From Ciona intestinalis (Eukaryota > Chordata > Ascidiacea > Phlebobranchia > Cionidae), in contig NW_004191397.1 in the NCBI RefSeq assembly GCF_000224145.3, positions 1 through 64,000 on the forward strand: DNA of 64,000 bases. Reading direction: 5' to 3'. Under the pieces are notes generated by a model. It saw only the letters and a list, made by a program, of their open reading frames with translations, did no database searches and had not been told where the DNA came from. The translations under genes and the position numbers were made by a program. Of the stretch, positions 10,740 to 22,950 are shown in pieces; positions within the stretch are counted from its first letter, which is position 1, and every line of letters starts with the position of its first letter.

Positions 10740-11890
10740 CAGATATGCCTAAAATACTAACAAAATTTTCGAACTATCTGTTCTCGGGAAATAATTGTCA
10801 CCACGCTTATAAAGCAATTCTTATGGAAGATAAAAATTGATAGCCCCGAGGCTTCCTTATAAACCATACCTTAGTTATCCAAAGAGTTTAAAGCTTACGT
10901 CATTCGTGCTTTATTAGTAAAGCTAATTATATCATACAAACCAATAAATAAAATATTCATTCAAATAACAACTTAGCCGACCGAGAAAACGTTTCCAAAC
11001 ACATAGCCTACGTGTTCGTCGAGAAGGAAGTATAATATCTTTACTTCAAGAGATTTCCTAAATACAACAGGTTCACCCCACTACTCTCCTTTGACGTCAT
11101 GATTTAAGTACACAAGTTAATTTTGGAACAAAACTCATATATTCAACTCTGTGAACGCCTTTAAATCGTATTTCTGAATCTTTTAACTTTAATTTACTGT
11201 CTTAATAATAACCACTGCCTTAATTCATGATGGCCGGTTATAACCTGCTGTCGTTAGCTTTCAACATGCCTTGGGCTAAGTCAAACAGAAAACTGAATAT
11301 TTACCGAAATATAATACAAAACCATTTAAAAAAATCCGTTTACCCAAAAGCTTATACAACAACATCTTTTAGGGTTCATGTACCAACGAGCTTACAATAC
11401 AGTTCAACCATTCTGCTGTCTTAAATTATTAATTAGGTTAGGTCTTGCAACGGAAGTCTGGGATTTTATCAAATTATTGAACCCTACCAGCGCATGGAAA
11501 GTATCAGCAAGGTAGAATAAATATTTACCCGCTTTTCGGTGTAAATTCACTGAAAATTAACGTATTTTCACAGACCTATTAGCGCACTAAGTAAACTCAT
11601 ACGCGTGTATATATTATCGTTAATTACTGCTGGTTACCATTGCGTGAGATCAATAACTATACGAAGTAGCACGATGATTTCCCCTGAGCGATGTATGCAT
11701 GTATGCCACACCTAAATATCGGTGGCAACACGCTAAAAGGCAATAAAGTAAAAATGCTTTATAAATATGCAACTCATCAGTACCGTCCCGTGCAAGGTAA
11801 ATACGGGCATACCATGGTAGATTTTGATGACGTATTCTTGTTTGTTTGCACTGCTATATATCATGACGTATTTATAGCTGATATGTTTTT
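10740..11890. other. Intergenic stretch, no gene supported
   Basis: AT-rich. Short ORFs at 11227-11424 and 11691-11909 have no recognisable content. No repeat family found elsewhere in the window was identified here. Confidence 0.45.
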
Positions 11891-11895
11891 CAATT

Positions 11896-14800
11896 TTATT
11901 TTTCTGTAGTGTCATCTATAATTAACCCAATCTCGCGGAGACTCCTTTCGAAATTTTGTAACTGTGAAAGAGCTGCTGAATGGTGGCGGTTGAAGTCCTT
12001 TTCTATTTGTTTTAAAGTGACAAGAAGGCCGTGCAACTTATTGCTTATAGTCTGTAACATACGTAACGATAAATAAGTGGAATTTATTATATATTCCAAC
12101 ACATGTTAAAAACGTGGTTGTGCATTAAAATTAATTACTTTACCAGACGAGGTGTTACCCAAAAAAACACAAAACTAATGCGTCTATATTATAAAATAAA
12201 AGTATAACATTCTTTATCTGAATAATAACTTATTTTAACCTGCGGTTCGATGTCATGCTTCGTATCTCGACGATCGTGTGATCTATAAAAGACGATGTTT
12301 ACTGAAAGTAAGTACAACTTGTGAACATTGGCTAACTCATCAGTTTTAGATTTTCTTTCCTTTAAAACGGTATTTACTTTTTGTTTGTTTCCTCGTTGAC
12401 CTTGATGTCTTCATCGCTGCTTGACAACCTCCGTTCCTCTGTAGGTTGAATTGAAAGTCTATTCTGAAGGAAACTAAGTTGTGATAATGTTTTTATAAAT
12501 AACCTAGATTTGTTAGTTGCTTTTGTTTCTCTTGGCATGTTTATCCCCCGTTGCTTGTTAGAATCTAGTTATATATAATAGGGTGGTGGAAGACGGGACT
12601 AGAGGTATAAGATGGAACTTATTTAAAATCTTTTTCTAGTGGTACCCCTTTAATAAAACACGAAATAAAAATGATACAGTATTGTTCGACATTATTCTCA
12701 CTCGTGTGTTTTATTATTTTTATTTGAATTGTTTTTGATTAATAAAAGTTATGACAGTACCAACTTGTGGTATCATCCAAAAACTGTTAAATATTTTGAG
12801 TTGGGAAGTATTGGGTAATCTGTGATTAAGGGCCCCATGGTAATACTCCATTTTACTATAAATATACAAAAAAACACCACAAACAAGCAGTCTTGTTGCT
12901 GCAAGACATTATTGTCACTGTTACCGACTTGTTTTAATGATGGTGAAACTGATGGGTAGTTGTTGAAAACTTTATTGCGATGTGAAGCATTCAATAAGCT
13001 TTTGTTTATAATAATCGGTTTTGTCCTGTATTCCGACATACGACGCGCCAATCGACGAGCAACTATCAATGTGTCTTCGGTTGAAAAGTTCGATTCAAGA
13101 TTTCTTCGAACTGTAAATAATGCAGTTTCGTAAATAAACGAAAAACTTCTTTACTCTTGTGTGATGAGGTAAAGATAGTTTTCGTAACACTAATATCTTT
13201 TTTTGCTAAATATTCGAATTTTTCAGACAACCAACAAGGGATATAAACATTCGATTAACTGCCATCAAGTGCCCTAGCCAAGTAAACGTGTCTACAGCAG
13301 TAGCAGCGGCGAGCCTCGAATATAAATCCTGAGGGCTAAAGAGAGACGTGCACTGTGCCGTCGGACGCACCAGAATAAGCATTAATTATACGAAACATAA
13401 CTCAGTGACTTGCAGCGTTTACCTTCAGTACAGTTCTGTCTGACACATTTCCAATCCCACATCGCCTTCTTACAGGTTCGTTCAATCTCACGACTGCTTC
13501 GTAAACTATATGAGTATTTTTTCCTGTGCACGTAACGCCTCCAGGCTGCTTGTAGGCAAGCGGCAGCGGTGTATCGTTCAATCCTTCGACACCCTAATAT
13601 ATATATCGCCTTATAATTAGATATAAGTTGTATTTTAAAACGAAATCAAATTATACTTTGGTGCTCAACTATAGAAAGAATTCTCCGTTCTTCATTCGGC
13701 AGATCGAGGTATTTTGAAAACACGTTTACCCACAAGGCAGTCGAGAGTATTCCTATTATAGATGCCAGACCGACGACAACTCGTGCGGGTATTCCCCGCG
13801 GCCTGACTTCACCCGAGCCAAGGTTAGTAATGGTAACGACCATTAACCAACATGCATCCTAAAATACAGGTTGCACCTAAATAAGTATGTGTGTGTTTCC
13901 ATTATTATGTTGTTATCTACCGAATAATATATTTTATTCCCTTCGATTGCTTCAGTTATTACAACAAGATACGGAAAGAATCCAACGACAAAAATGTAGA
14001 CCACAAAGAGAATAAATTTCGGATATCGTAGAAAATAGGTCTTAATTAGAAAGGTGCTGTGAATTTTCACTCGTGCAAGGTTGGATAATACATTTCCAAG
14101 CCTGTGGGATGTCAACAAGTTACATGGTAAAATATATATGCTTGTAATGTAGGGATATATACCTGTGATAACGAAGCTCGTTACATTCTTTTAGTAACTT
14201 TATTCCACACACGAATATTCGTGACAGCACGATTAGCTGGAATTCATAATTTATCCAAGCGTCACACATAGGAGGTATGTGTAATGATGCGAGTATAAAC
14301 TTCAAAGTAAAAGACCTGCACAAATTATACATGCTTTAACATACGAATGTTTGTGCTATCATTTTATTTTTTACTACATCAAGCAGAATGTATTGCTACC
14401 AAACCCTCCTATTGTTAATACAGTAGGGTGAGGGAGATGGGACATCTGCATTTTTTTCTTGTCGCAGTTGGTAGCAAACAAAGAAAATTTAAGAAATTAT
14501 AAAACCATATCCTTACGACTCTCATTGACCGTTATTAATTGTTTAAAACATGATCAGGATATTTAAATATCATGTGCTCAAGGTGTCTTATCTTTCCCAA
14601 CTCTACTTTATTTAAAACATAATTCCGGTGAATATACCTTAATTTTGGAGACTTTCCGAACGAACTGTCTTCGGGTATATATCTCTTCATCCGCAAAACG
14701 TCAAGTTCGGCTTTATGGTAAAGTATTAAACAAATCGAACTTACGACAGTAACTACGCTCAAGCTGCTCTGAAATAAAACACGACGCCGTTATTATTCTA

Positions 14801-17124
14801 TCAGTTTACTTGTTTGTACAATCTAGTACTGCGGGGTAGGTGGAATACTGTTAGCACCTAAATCCCATATTTATCTTGGTCTTGTTTTAAACAATAAACC
14901 TTTTTTTAGAGTCGCGGAGCTGCGGTTATATAATTATATGAGTGTTGTTTGTTTACTACCATATGGAACAAAACATATATAAAAACATGTCCCATCTAAC
15001 CTTACGGAGTCAGGACCACGCTTATACAAGTTGGCTTTAAATGAAAATACACTTAATAAATACTATCTGTAGTATTTGTTATGAAAAAAATATTAAGTTT
15101 TGCCAAAAAAAAAAACATTTTAAAAAGTGCCAAATAATCGTCCGTTATTGCGTCACTAAATTACGTCACGATATGTTCCAAACGATCAGCTGATTTATGC
15201 TTTGCTAGCAAAAAATAAAATAATGTTTGCAGCAAAACAGCTAGAGTGTACCGCCGACATAGCGTTTACTGTTTGTTTTAAATAAGGAAATATGCGCAGG
15301 TATTGCCTTGGCCTGATTTTGTTTTAAAATTAATATTTCTTTAAATTGTTTGTAGGTTTATTACAGTATTACACTGTTTAAATTTGTCAGTTAACACGAA
15401 TGTAAAAGTGCGTAATGTATAGTTATGTCGCACTATAGATTTGTCAGTTTACAATAATGAATAAATGAATGAAATAAAGTGTTTGTTGTAGTATTTTATC
15501 TGGTGAAGAGACATCAGTGAAGATCCAGGTCCACTAGCAATAGGTATTGAGCCTTTCCAGTTTGAACCTGTGCTTCTTTATAGCAAGTGTTGGGGAAGTA
15601 GACAGGCCAAGTTTACCCACCATGGAAAACAAGTAAAGCTGCTGAGCAAATCAAAAATACAAATTGATAGACCGACTGAGAATATCTAATTTGGTGGGCT
15701 GACTAAAGATATCATTTATTAAAAAAATATGGATACCATTTATTAAAAAATTTCGAATATATTTTCTAAGTATTATCTTTTTATTATATTATATTTAAAT
15801 AATTCCTGAGGTATAAATTATTGAATTAAACGCAAACCTTTCAAAGTTTGGCAATGAAAATCTACAAAAGTACAATGTGGGGGAAGATGGGACTCCAAAT
15901 TGAAATATATTTACATTAGCAGTATTCTGCAACTTGTAGTTAGCCTATTGAATTTAACCGACTGTGCTAGTTTCTTTGCCATGTAAACTTTATATATATA
16001 TAACTTTAAAACGACATTTTTTGTTGTTTTTATCCCAAATAAAATTTATATCAACCCCTGCCTATTTTTCTCATGTTTATATCTCATTTTTTTACAAAAC
16101 TAAAACTAGTTTTATGAGACAAAATCAAACTGACACGAAATGTTCAAGGTTGTTTTATGAAGCTATGAAACTAGTCTGCCCGCAACTACAAAATTTTATC
16201 GGCTTTACTATGTTTTAGCCAGCAAGTTAGCATCTTATTATTTCGCATTTTTTACTCTTACAAAGTTATGACTTGTGATATTACTATCGAATAATTCTGT
16301 AATATTAAATCTCTGATTATCAATAAATAGGGGTTCGTAACAAGAAAATTATTAAAAAAATCTCGTCTTACCAAGTGTCGGATCTTCCCTCACCCTACTA
16401 TATACCACAAACTCGTGATTTAACAGCCATGTGAAATATTGGGAAATATGTTTACTCATGCGTATATGTACACAATGGTCCCGACCCAAATATATGGTAT
16501 ACTTACCTTAAGGCACACATCAAGAATGGTAATGCCGTATGCGAAGTTAAAGTGACTTATGTACCATCTTTTAAAATATGAATCTGCGATGCTTGAGTTT
16601 AAATAGTGTGAGAAGTTCGTCCCATCATCAATAGGCGGACAATAACTGCAAAACGCCAAATATAACTTGTTTTCAAATTAATGCATTTTTTTACCGGCCC
16701 CATCCTCGAGTGTAGGTCGATTCACAGTTCAACTTCTTTGAAATAATAGCCCTGGCCTGGCGAGTAAGTTCTATATCCGCAATTGCTGTTCCCAAAGATA
16801 ATGTAGCGCAGATAAAAAGTACAATCGCCAAATGGCGTAGTTGTGCATAAACTCGACGCAAGTTAACATCTTTATTTATGAAGTACCTGTAAAGCTACAC
16901 GTGATTCACTTTACGGTGTAAATCGTATTTAAGCTAAATTATTAAATTGCCTGAAATCTTGATTTAGTGACTGTTTTACAGCATCATCCGTATCCTTCTC
17001 GGTAGATTGATAAGGCCCTTCAAATCGCTTCTGCATAAACCGGACTGTTAATTGAATAAAATGGCCATTTATAGCAGCTTAAGCTTACCTGTATTTTAAA
17101 AGTTGGTGCATGATTAATTTTCAT
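11896..17124 (-). CDS. Divergent small-conductance calcium-activated K channel (SK/KCNN-like)
   Basis: Minus-strand exons: 17124-17089, 17030 to about 16954, 16886-16695 (S1), 16645-16507, 14768-14638 (S2), 14315-14163 (S3-S4), 14101-13921 (S5), 13858-13657 (pore-S6), 13593-13423 (calmodulin-binding region), 13110-12925, about 12463-12401, 12051-11896. Total is about 560 aa, near the SK family length (about 580). Exon phases agree across S1 to the calmodulin region. Alignable landmarks: S2 CLILYHKAEL versus SK IIVYHAREI; S6 followed by KYLDLPNEER versus KLELTKAEK; then AACLQAAWRRY versus AANVLRETWLIY; and a coiled-coil tail. SK channels bind calmodulin constitutively and open with cytosolic calcium. 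Oddities: the selectivity filter SIGYGD is replaced by NLGSGE; the S3-S4 linker is short; the second exon fits best with a GC donor. Phases of the two exons before the last do not resolve, so the 3' part is tentative. Confidence 0.82.
14421..14608. mobile_element. MITE of the GGGTGGGGGAAGATGGGAC family
   Basis: Ends AGTAGGGTGAGGGAGATGGG and ATCTTTCCCAACTCTAC. It lies in the SK-like gene's intron between the S2 and S3-S4 exons, ending about 30 bp from the S2 exon donor. Confidence 0.7.
15000..15660 (+). repeat. Remnant of the THAP/P2X7-ballast transposon 5' end
   Basis: About 650 bp similar to 49745-50320: shared blocks are CACGCTTATACAAGTTGG, AATTACGTCACGAT, CGATCAGCTGATTT, GACATAGCG, and the diverged first ORF block GCAATAGGTATTGAGCCTTT. 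Located in the SK-like gene intron between the S1-S2 linker exon and the S2 exon. The ORF part is degenerate here. Confidence 0.7.
15870..16402. mobile_element. Probable TIR element, related to the GGAAGATGGGAC ends
   Basis: Starts AATGTGGGGGAAGATGGGAC and ends with GATCTTCCCTCACCCTACTA, approximately inverted. The interior (GTAGTTAGCCTATTGAA..., CATGTAAACTTTATATA) recurs near 5690-5820, 8090-8225 and 27000-27130 in either orientation. Borders are approximate. Confidence 0.45.
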
Positions 17125-17613
17125 GATGACTCATTTTCAGAAAAGGACAAGTATATGCTTCAATTTGCCAGTCAATTATAAGGTAACCAAATGATGTACC
17201 ACAATACGACCTGTATAGCGTTGATTTACTTTGAACTTAAGAGGAACTGCGTTCATTCGCTAAACATCGTAATGCAGTAATAAAACCACAAGTACATAAC
17301 AATAGTTTGCAACTAAATTTGTACATTATTTTATTTTAACTATTAAGTGGTCACAAACTAAATTACCTACGTTGTAATTTCTAAATGTCACAATGTTTCA
17401 TTTAACTGTAATAATGACGCAATGACACGCAACAGACGCAAAATGTTATTTATTTGTACATATAAAGATATATAGATAGAGCAAAGCATATTAGAGCATG
17501 GTACGTACTATAAATACTGCCTTTAAGTGTCGATGTATGGTTTTAAATAAGAAAGTGTAAGGTAACGCAGTAACGGGATAATTAGGTGCAATAAATATGT
17601 CATTTCCAATCGA

Positions 17614-18561
17614 CTATACGGCATATCCCTGATTAGTTTGACCCATTTCAATTGATTCCTGCTCATCACTGGTATTAGTTTGATCATTTTGACAACCACT
17701 TTTGAGTGCAATGAAACATCTCAGATGGTACAACCCAAATGCAAGCAAATGTACGAGTGGTATTGCTATAAAACTAGATACAAAACAAATCGCTGTTGCA
17801 ATTCTTGCCCCTTTATCCCAATTAATCAGCTCGTACACAGCGGATATGTAGCCGGTTCCATGCAATATAAGTGTAAATGCCGTGTACACGAGTCCATAGC
17901 ACATACCGTATAAAAAATGCAGCAAACGAATTGGGTAAGCAATTATAAATACATCAATAAGTAACATTACAAAAGTAATGGCGTGAGAGTGAATGTTAAA
18001 TGCATTGATTAAATCGACTGAGCCAACCCGAAGCAGTGACCAGTACAACACGTTCGTGACAAGAGAGACTGAGAATGACACGTCAAACAAAATCCACACA
18101 ACCCCGCATGCCCAATTTGCACCTGTAACATTGTATATATGTACATTTTGTTAGATTTTATTATTAGCATTTTAAATCCTACCTTTTTCTTTGTCTAAAT
18201 CAGCTTTGTTTGAAAAGTAGCCATAGACAGCAAGTAAACAAGAAAGACCAAAGTAAAAACATACTGTAACTTCAGACCAGTTGGTAAGAAAGATCCAATA
18301 TTGCGGTTGTGGGTTCACAATCACATCAGCAATTATCCAAGCAAGAGAATAAAAGAAAAATAAACATCGATACACAAGAAACAATAGTTTGTTGGTGGTC
18401 CACTGAAAAATTATATATCACCATTATAATGTTGCAGAATATTCCAGAACAAGTTTAATATTATGCATGCTGCCTACCTGAGAAACATAGAAATCGTGAG
18501 ACTTGCAATCGTAAAACCCGAAAAGTTTGCACTGAAATTCGTATCGACATGTAGTAGACAT
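17614..18561 (-). CDS. Rolling-stone-like multipass membrane protein, copy 1
   Basis: Exons 18561-18478, 18402-18183 and 18122-17614 (phases 0 and 1, GT-AG) encode 270 aa. The N-terminus is Cys-rich and cytosolic-looking (CRYEFQCKLFGFYDCKSHDF), followed by several hydrophobic helices, with WIFLTNWSE, FNIHSHAI, YPIRLLHFLY and LILHGTGY blocks typical of the rolling stone (rost) family. In Drosophila, rost is a plasma membrane protein needed for myoblast fusion; the role in tunicates is not established here. Its neighbour at 19028-20833 is a tandem paralogue on the same strand with the same intron positions. Confidence 0.88.
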
Positions 18562-18678
18562 TTTTAAAGAATCCTAAAAAACCCTTGATGATGTCACATA
18601 TATACCTTACACGACAATAACTTGTACCCTGATAAGTGAATGGATAAGTTAATAATGTTGTTTTTGCTGGAGAGTAGC

Positions 18679-19014
18679 CTATATAGGCTCCATAACATAG
18701 TCTGTTTTATCTACCGTCGTGAAACTATCCTGTAGCTTATACTCAAGTTTGCAGCGTTTAAAAATCAAGAACCCAAATACTATTATGTCTAAATTGCATA
18801 CGCCTAAAGCTCTAAGCTGACCACACCTATATGATCGCCAAACCGCAAAGAAACTAACAAATCGTTGCAGTGTAATTTCTCTTTTGTTATTACTATTTTC
18901 ATTATAAAAGCGTGACGCGGAAAGATTACGCGTTTCGTTTCTGTGAAATAAAATATGCATAAATACGTAAACAATACTCACAAACATAGCGTAAAAGAGC
19001 GACAGTGTTGCCAT
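18679..19014 (-). CDS. Hypothetical 111-aa ORF directly downstream of rolling-stone-like copy 2
   Basis: The ATG lies 13 bases after the stop of the upstream rolling-stone-like gene (19028). It has an N-terminal hydrophobic segment (LFYAMFVSIVYVFMHILF) that could be a signal anchor, then a basic middle. I recognise no family. It could be chance, sitting in the 3' UTR, but its length in AT-rich sequence and tight spacing make it worth recording. Confidence 0.25.
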   Translation of the reverse strand: MATLSLFYAMFVSIVYVFMHILFHRNETRNLSASRFYNENSNNKREITLQRFVSFFAVWRSYRCGQLRALGVCNLDIIVFGFLIFKRCKLEYKLQDSFTTVDKTDYVMEPI

Positions 19015-19027
19015 TTTAAGTTGTGCG

Positions 19028-20833
19028 TTAGTTGGAGTATACTGGGTTTACGTGTCCCATTTCATGGGATTCCAAATTCGTTTCTTCAACATCAGATATA
19101 CAGCCTTGTTTATGGGCAATGAATGTACGAAGGTGATACAAACCCCACAGTAGCAAATGCGATAAAGGCATCGCAATAAAACTAACTCCAAAGCAAGCAG
19201 CTGCTGCAATACCTGGTGATGTCGCCCAGTTTAACAAACTGTAAATTGCGGACGTAAACCCAGTACCGTGCAATATAAGTGAAAATGAAGTGTAAACTAA
19301 TCCATATCCAACTGGATAAATAAAATGTAGCAAACGTATCGGATATGATGTTACAAAAATATCAATGATTAGTAACAGTAGATTTATTGCATGGGAATGC
19401 ACATTAAATGGTTCTGCAAGCCGTGATGGGTTGGTTCCACTTGAAAGAAGGGCCCAATATAACAAATCAGTCACCAACGCTGCACTGAATGCCACATTAA
19501 TAAGAATCCAGACTATAGCGCTTCCCCAATTTGCTCCTGTTAAAATAAAATAATTTAACTTTAACGTATAGAAGGGTAACAGACTGTAATAAACAATCTA
19601 AATATGTTCCAGAAGTAGCACTGCTGTATATTTGCGATGTCTTTCTCAGCCAAGCCGCGTGTTTGTTACGAAATCGTACGGATTTACAAGTGAATTCGTT
19701 GCATCATAAAAGCGATGGTTTGACCCAACTTTGGTTTGACCTGGCAATTAATCAAGACAAAACAGCAATTCACACGTTTATTATTTGCGCCGTAATAGCG
19801 ATTGTCCCCTGAGATATTTAGCCTGCAGGTGCTTGAAAACAAGTTGGATATTTGACTTTTAATTTGTGTGACTTAGAATACGACAACCAATAAATAACTA
19901 TAATATCATTTGCAACCGTTTGGTGTAAACTTAATGAGTGGCTCGCGTACCACTATAGTGCTGGTATATATGCGTACCACAGATTGGAAACCACTGCAAT
20001 AGAGCAAGAAAAAACGTTTAAGCTTGATTTTTAAAGCGTATACAAGATTATTTCGTGTAATTTACGTGTATTTCTAATAATAAACTTCCTTATTAGTCAA
20101 AATTAACAATGTCAATTAATAAATGAATAATTAATAAAGTCAACTAATAAAGAAATTCGAGGTATCACCCCAAACCCGTTATGTATTTTAATTTTGAAAA
20201 TATTGGGCAATATGTGCTTAAAAATGTCCCAATCTTCCCCACTTTGTTATAAGATAAATTGTGGCACTAAATTAACAACATCAGCCATACCTCTTTCACG
20301 GTCAACTTCACGTTTAGTAGAGAAATATCCATAGATGGCAAGGAACAACGCCGTAAAAAAATACAGACAGCCAGTCACTTCGGTCCAATTCGTCAAAAAA
20401 ATCCAATACCGTGGTTGATGATACACAGATACGTCGGCTATCACCCACGCGAGTGAATATAAAAAGACAATCACTCGGTACAACAGAAACAAAATTTTGT
20501 TTTCTCCCCACTAAAATAAAGAATTAATGGACAGTAATATAGTGGGGTGGGGGAAGATGAGACACCATTTCGTTTTTGTCTTGTCTTATATTGGTAAACA
20601 ATAAAAAGTTCGTTCCCTCACGACTCCCATACCGTTGTTAATTGTTTAAACGCTATCATGATTTTTGAATATTATGTGATAAAGGTGTCCCGTCTCTCCC
20701 TCACCCCACTGTATGTTTTGTTTTAAATTATTGTTTGATGACTTACCTGGGATACATAAAAGTCATGCGCCTTGCAGTCGTAAAAACCAAACAACTTGCA
20801 CTGAAATTCGTAACAGCTACAGCACTTGCACAT
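19028..20833 (-). CDS. Rolling-stone-like multipass membrane protein, copy 2
   Basis: Exons 20833-20747, 20510-20291 and 19536-19028 encode 271 aa. Exons 2 and 3 are exactly the same length as in copy 1 (220 and 509 bp) with identical phases, so the pair arose by tandem duplication and kept its reading structure. Conserved blocks: YEFQCKLFGFYDCKAHDFYVSQ start, WIFLTNWTEVT, FNVHSHAI, YPIRLLHFIY, LILHGTGF, WGLYHLR. The C-terminus ends MGHVNPVYSN versus MGQTNQGYAV in copy 1. A MITE sits in intron 1 and a hAT-like repeat in intron 2. Confidence 0.88.
19590..19996. repeat. hAT-type non-autonomous element copy, 5' end eroded
   Basis: Similar over about 400 bp to the reverse of the element at 2077-2506 (shared AGTAGCACTGCTGTATATTT, GCATCATAAAAGCGAT, GTACCAC blocks); ends with ATTGGAAACCACTG. 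No clear left terminus or TSD. It lies in intron 2 of rolling-stone-like copy 2. Confidence 0.65.
20540..20711. mobile_element. MITE of the GGGTGGGGGAAGATGGGAC family
   Basis: Starts AGTGGGGTGGGGGAAGATGA and ends CTCTCCCTCACCCCACTGTA. In intron 1 of rolling-stone-like copy 2. Confidence 0.75.
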
Positions 20834-21425
20834 TTTAAAGACAATCAAACACGGCTTCTGTTCATAAGACTACCGGGTTGGAATAATAATAGTTTTTCTT
20901 TTTGCTGTAACCGCCTGTGGCAAATAATTCTTTTTTTCACTCAATGACTATCATGTACATGCTTTTCATAATGTAAACATACTGACATTCTAACGCTTGT
21001 ACCATATACACCGGAAGATGATTTTTGATATCCTGTATGCGTAAATTTATAAATGCTTGCGGCAAATGTTTGTTGACTATGCAGGCTTGCATCGTATGTT
21101 AATACATCCTAACTATTGTATGATTTGAGATTTAACACGCACCTTTTATCGAATTATATTCAATACACCCATCGGTAACACAACATATACTCTGTGAGTA
21201 TCTTTCCTAACATTTATTTGGCAAAGGTGGCAGCACTTAAACGCACAGAAAATACAGTTTTGCTACAATAAATGTGCTACACATTATAGTTGGTAATATT
21301 GACACTGTTAGGTTGTGAAATGCAGAGCAAAGGAAATACTCAACATATGTATTGGGTCTTACCAAATGTGGGCATGTTTAGAACTTTCGAAAAACACGAA
21401 AATAAGCTATTTTATATGGAACATT

Positions 21426-22950
21426 TTATTGTACAAGCACTTCTGTTTTTGTGATTGTTGGTAGCCTGCCGTGGTCAACCTCCATCGGGTTAAATGTACT
21501 GATGGTTGTGGCTGCGGGTGTCATGCTTATTTTAGGTTGCTCAACGTTTTGCCTCTTGTCTTCTTTATTTTCTGTTGAATGTTGTAATGTAATTCGTTGC
21601 TGCTTTTTTCGGTACAATGGCTGTACTTTCGGTGCTCCCGCGTTCCAAACCAAACAATCACCAACGCTGTATCGCATCGGAGCCGATTTTGTTCGTTTCC
21701 GTGTGTGATCGGAATATGCGGGCATGGATGTTGGTAATCGACCTGTAGTGTTTAACACTTGATGAGAGCGACGGTTTTGGTCACCATTGGTATATTCCAG
21801 TCCTGTACAAAAGTCCGTATTGATTCGAGGGTTCGGTTGGCCGTGACTATATTGTCTCTTGTAGTCAGTGATCCATTTCAACTTTGCATCAACTGTTTCC
21901 ATTGTTGCCATTCTCTTTCGTATCCTTGGGGAAAGTCGTTGTGGAATACACTCTTTTTTATCACCTTCTTGAAAATCAACTCTTAAAACAATTAGCTTGT
22001 TACGATCTCGTAATAAAATGGCCAAACTGATTTAAACAAACCGTACATATACCTGTATAACGAGACTACAGATCCAGCTTTTGCGATTTCATCTTTATGA
22101 GGCATCCAAGCAATTAGTTCCGGATTAAACGCAGTAACTGACCGGTTTGCTTTTCGCCGCCCAAGACCCTGTAAATGATTTCATTTTGTATGAAATAAGC
22201 AAACTTGGTAATCATACTTCACAACATATACCGTGTCAAAATAGCTTGCGTCAGTGGGAAACGAATGTCTATTGTCGTGGTTTGAAAATAAGTGTTTGTT
22301 TGGAGATTTCTGTAATGATATATTTAACAGTTAAAATAAGTATTTGCAGGTATACTAATTTAGTTACAATGCCGAAGAAATGAGTTAGGTCTACTTCTAA
22401 AGCAAAATATTCAGGTTTATAGGCGATACATATATATACGGGTGTACAGTCTCGATAAGGTTCTCCAATCATAGAATGTGCTTAAAACAACAATCCGTTT
22501 GTACAATGTTACGTTTCGGAAGTTTTTAAAACTTTTTAGAAGTAGCAACATTATTCTTCCCCATTATTGTGTTTTGTAAATCCGAGTGTAAAGTAGATGT
22601 CGGTATGATAATCCATTACGAGTATCTTGAATATTGTTTAACAATATAGTTCTATGGGGTAAGATGGGACAACTTTACTACCCGTTGTATACAAACTTTA
22701 AACATCACTTACCCGAACACGATTATAGAACTTAGATGGTGGTGTTGGGGACGCTGCATGTCTGTAATCTTGTAAAATGTCATTGCGTGTTCGACTTCGA
22801 AAATGTCCGTAATAACCGGACGGATACTGTATAATGTATTCGCATCAATTAAAAACGAGAGGTTACATATTGCATTTATCATTACTTACCCAAGTTCCAA
22901 CAATATCTGAGACTGACATGTCACGGTTTAAAATTTCATGAACTGATCTA
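21426..22950 (-). CDS. Unidentified basic protein, at least 4 exons, 5' end not found
   Basis: Exons 22950-22890, 22826-22713, 22168-22053 and 21981-21426 join in phase with GT-AG borders and give at least 281 residues up to the stop. The protein is rich in Arg, Lys and Pro, without hydrophobic segments or Cys clusters; readable pieces include DMSVSDIVGTWYPSGYYGHF, AFNPELIAWMPHKDE and RKRMATMETVDAKLKWI. I do not recognise the family. Short PSGYYG- and SAPMRY-type motifs and the lack of a folded-domain signature recall small axonemal or microtubule-associated proteins, but that is only an impression. Upstream exons must lie beyond 22950. Confidence 0.65.

Noticed and set aside
13657-17124. SK-like gene as a pseudogene because of the GSGE filter
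   Set aside because: Exons from S1 through the calmodulin-binding region are open with GT-AG borders and consistent phases, which decay would not keep.
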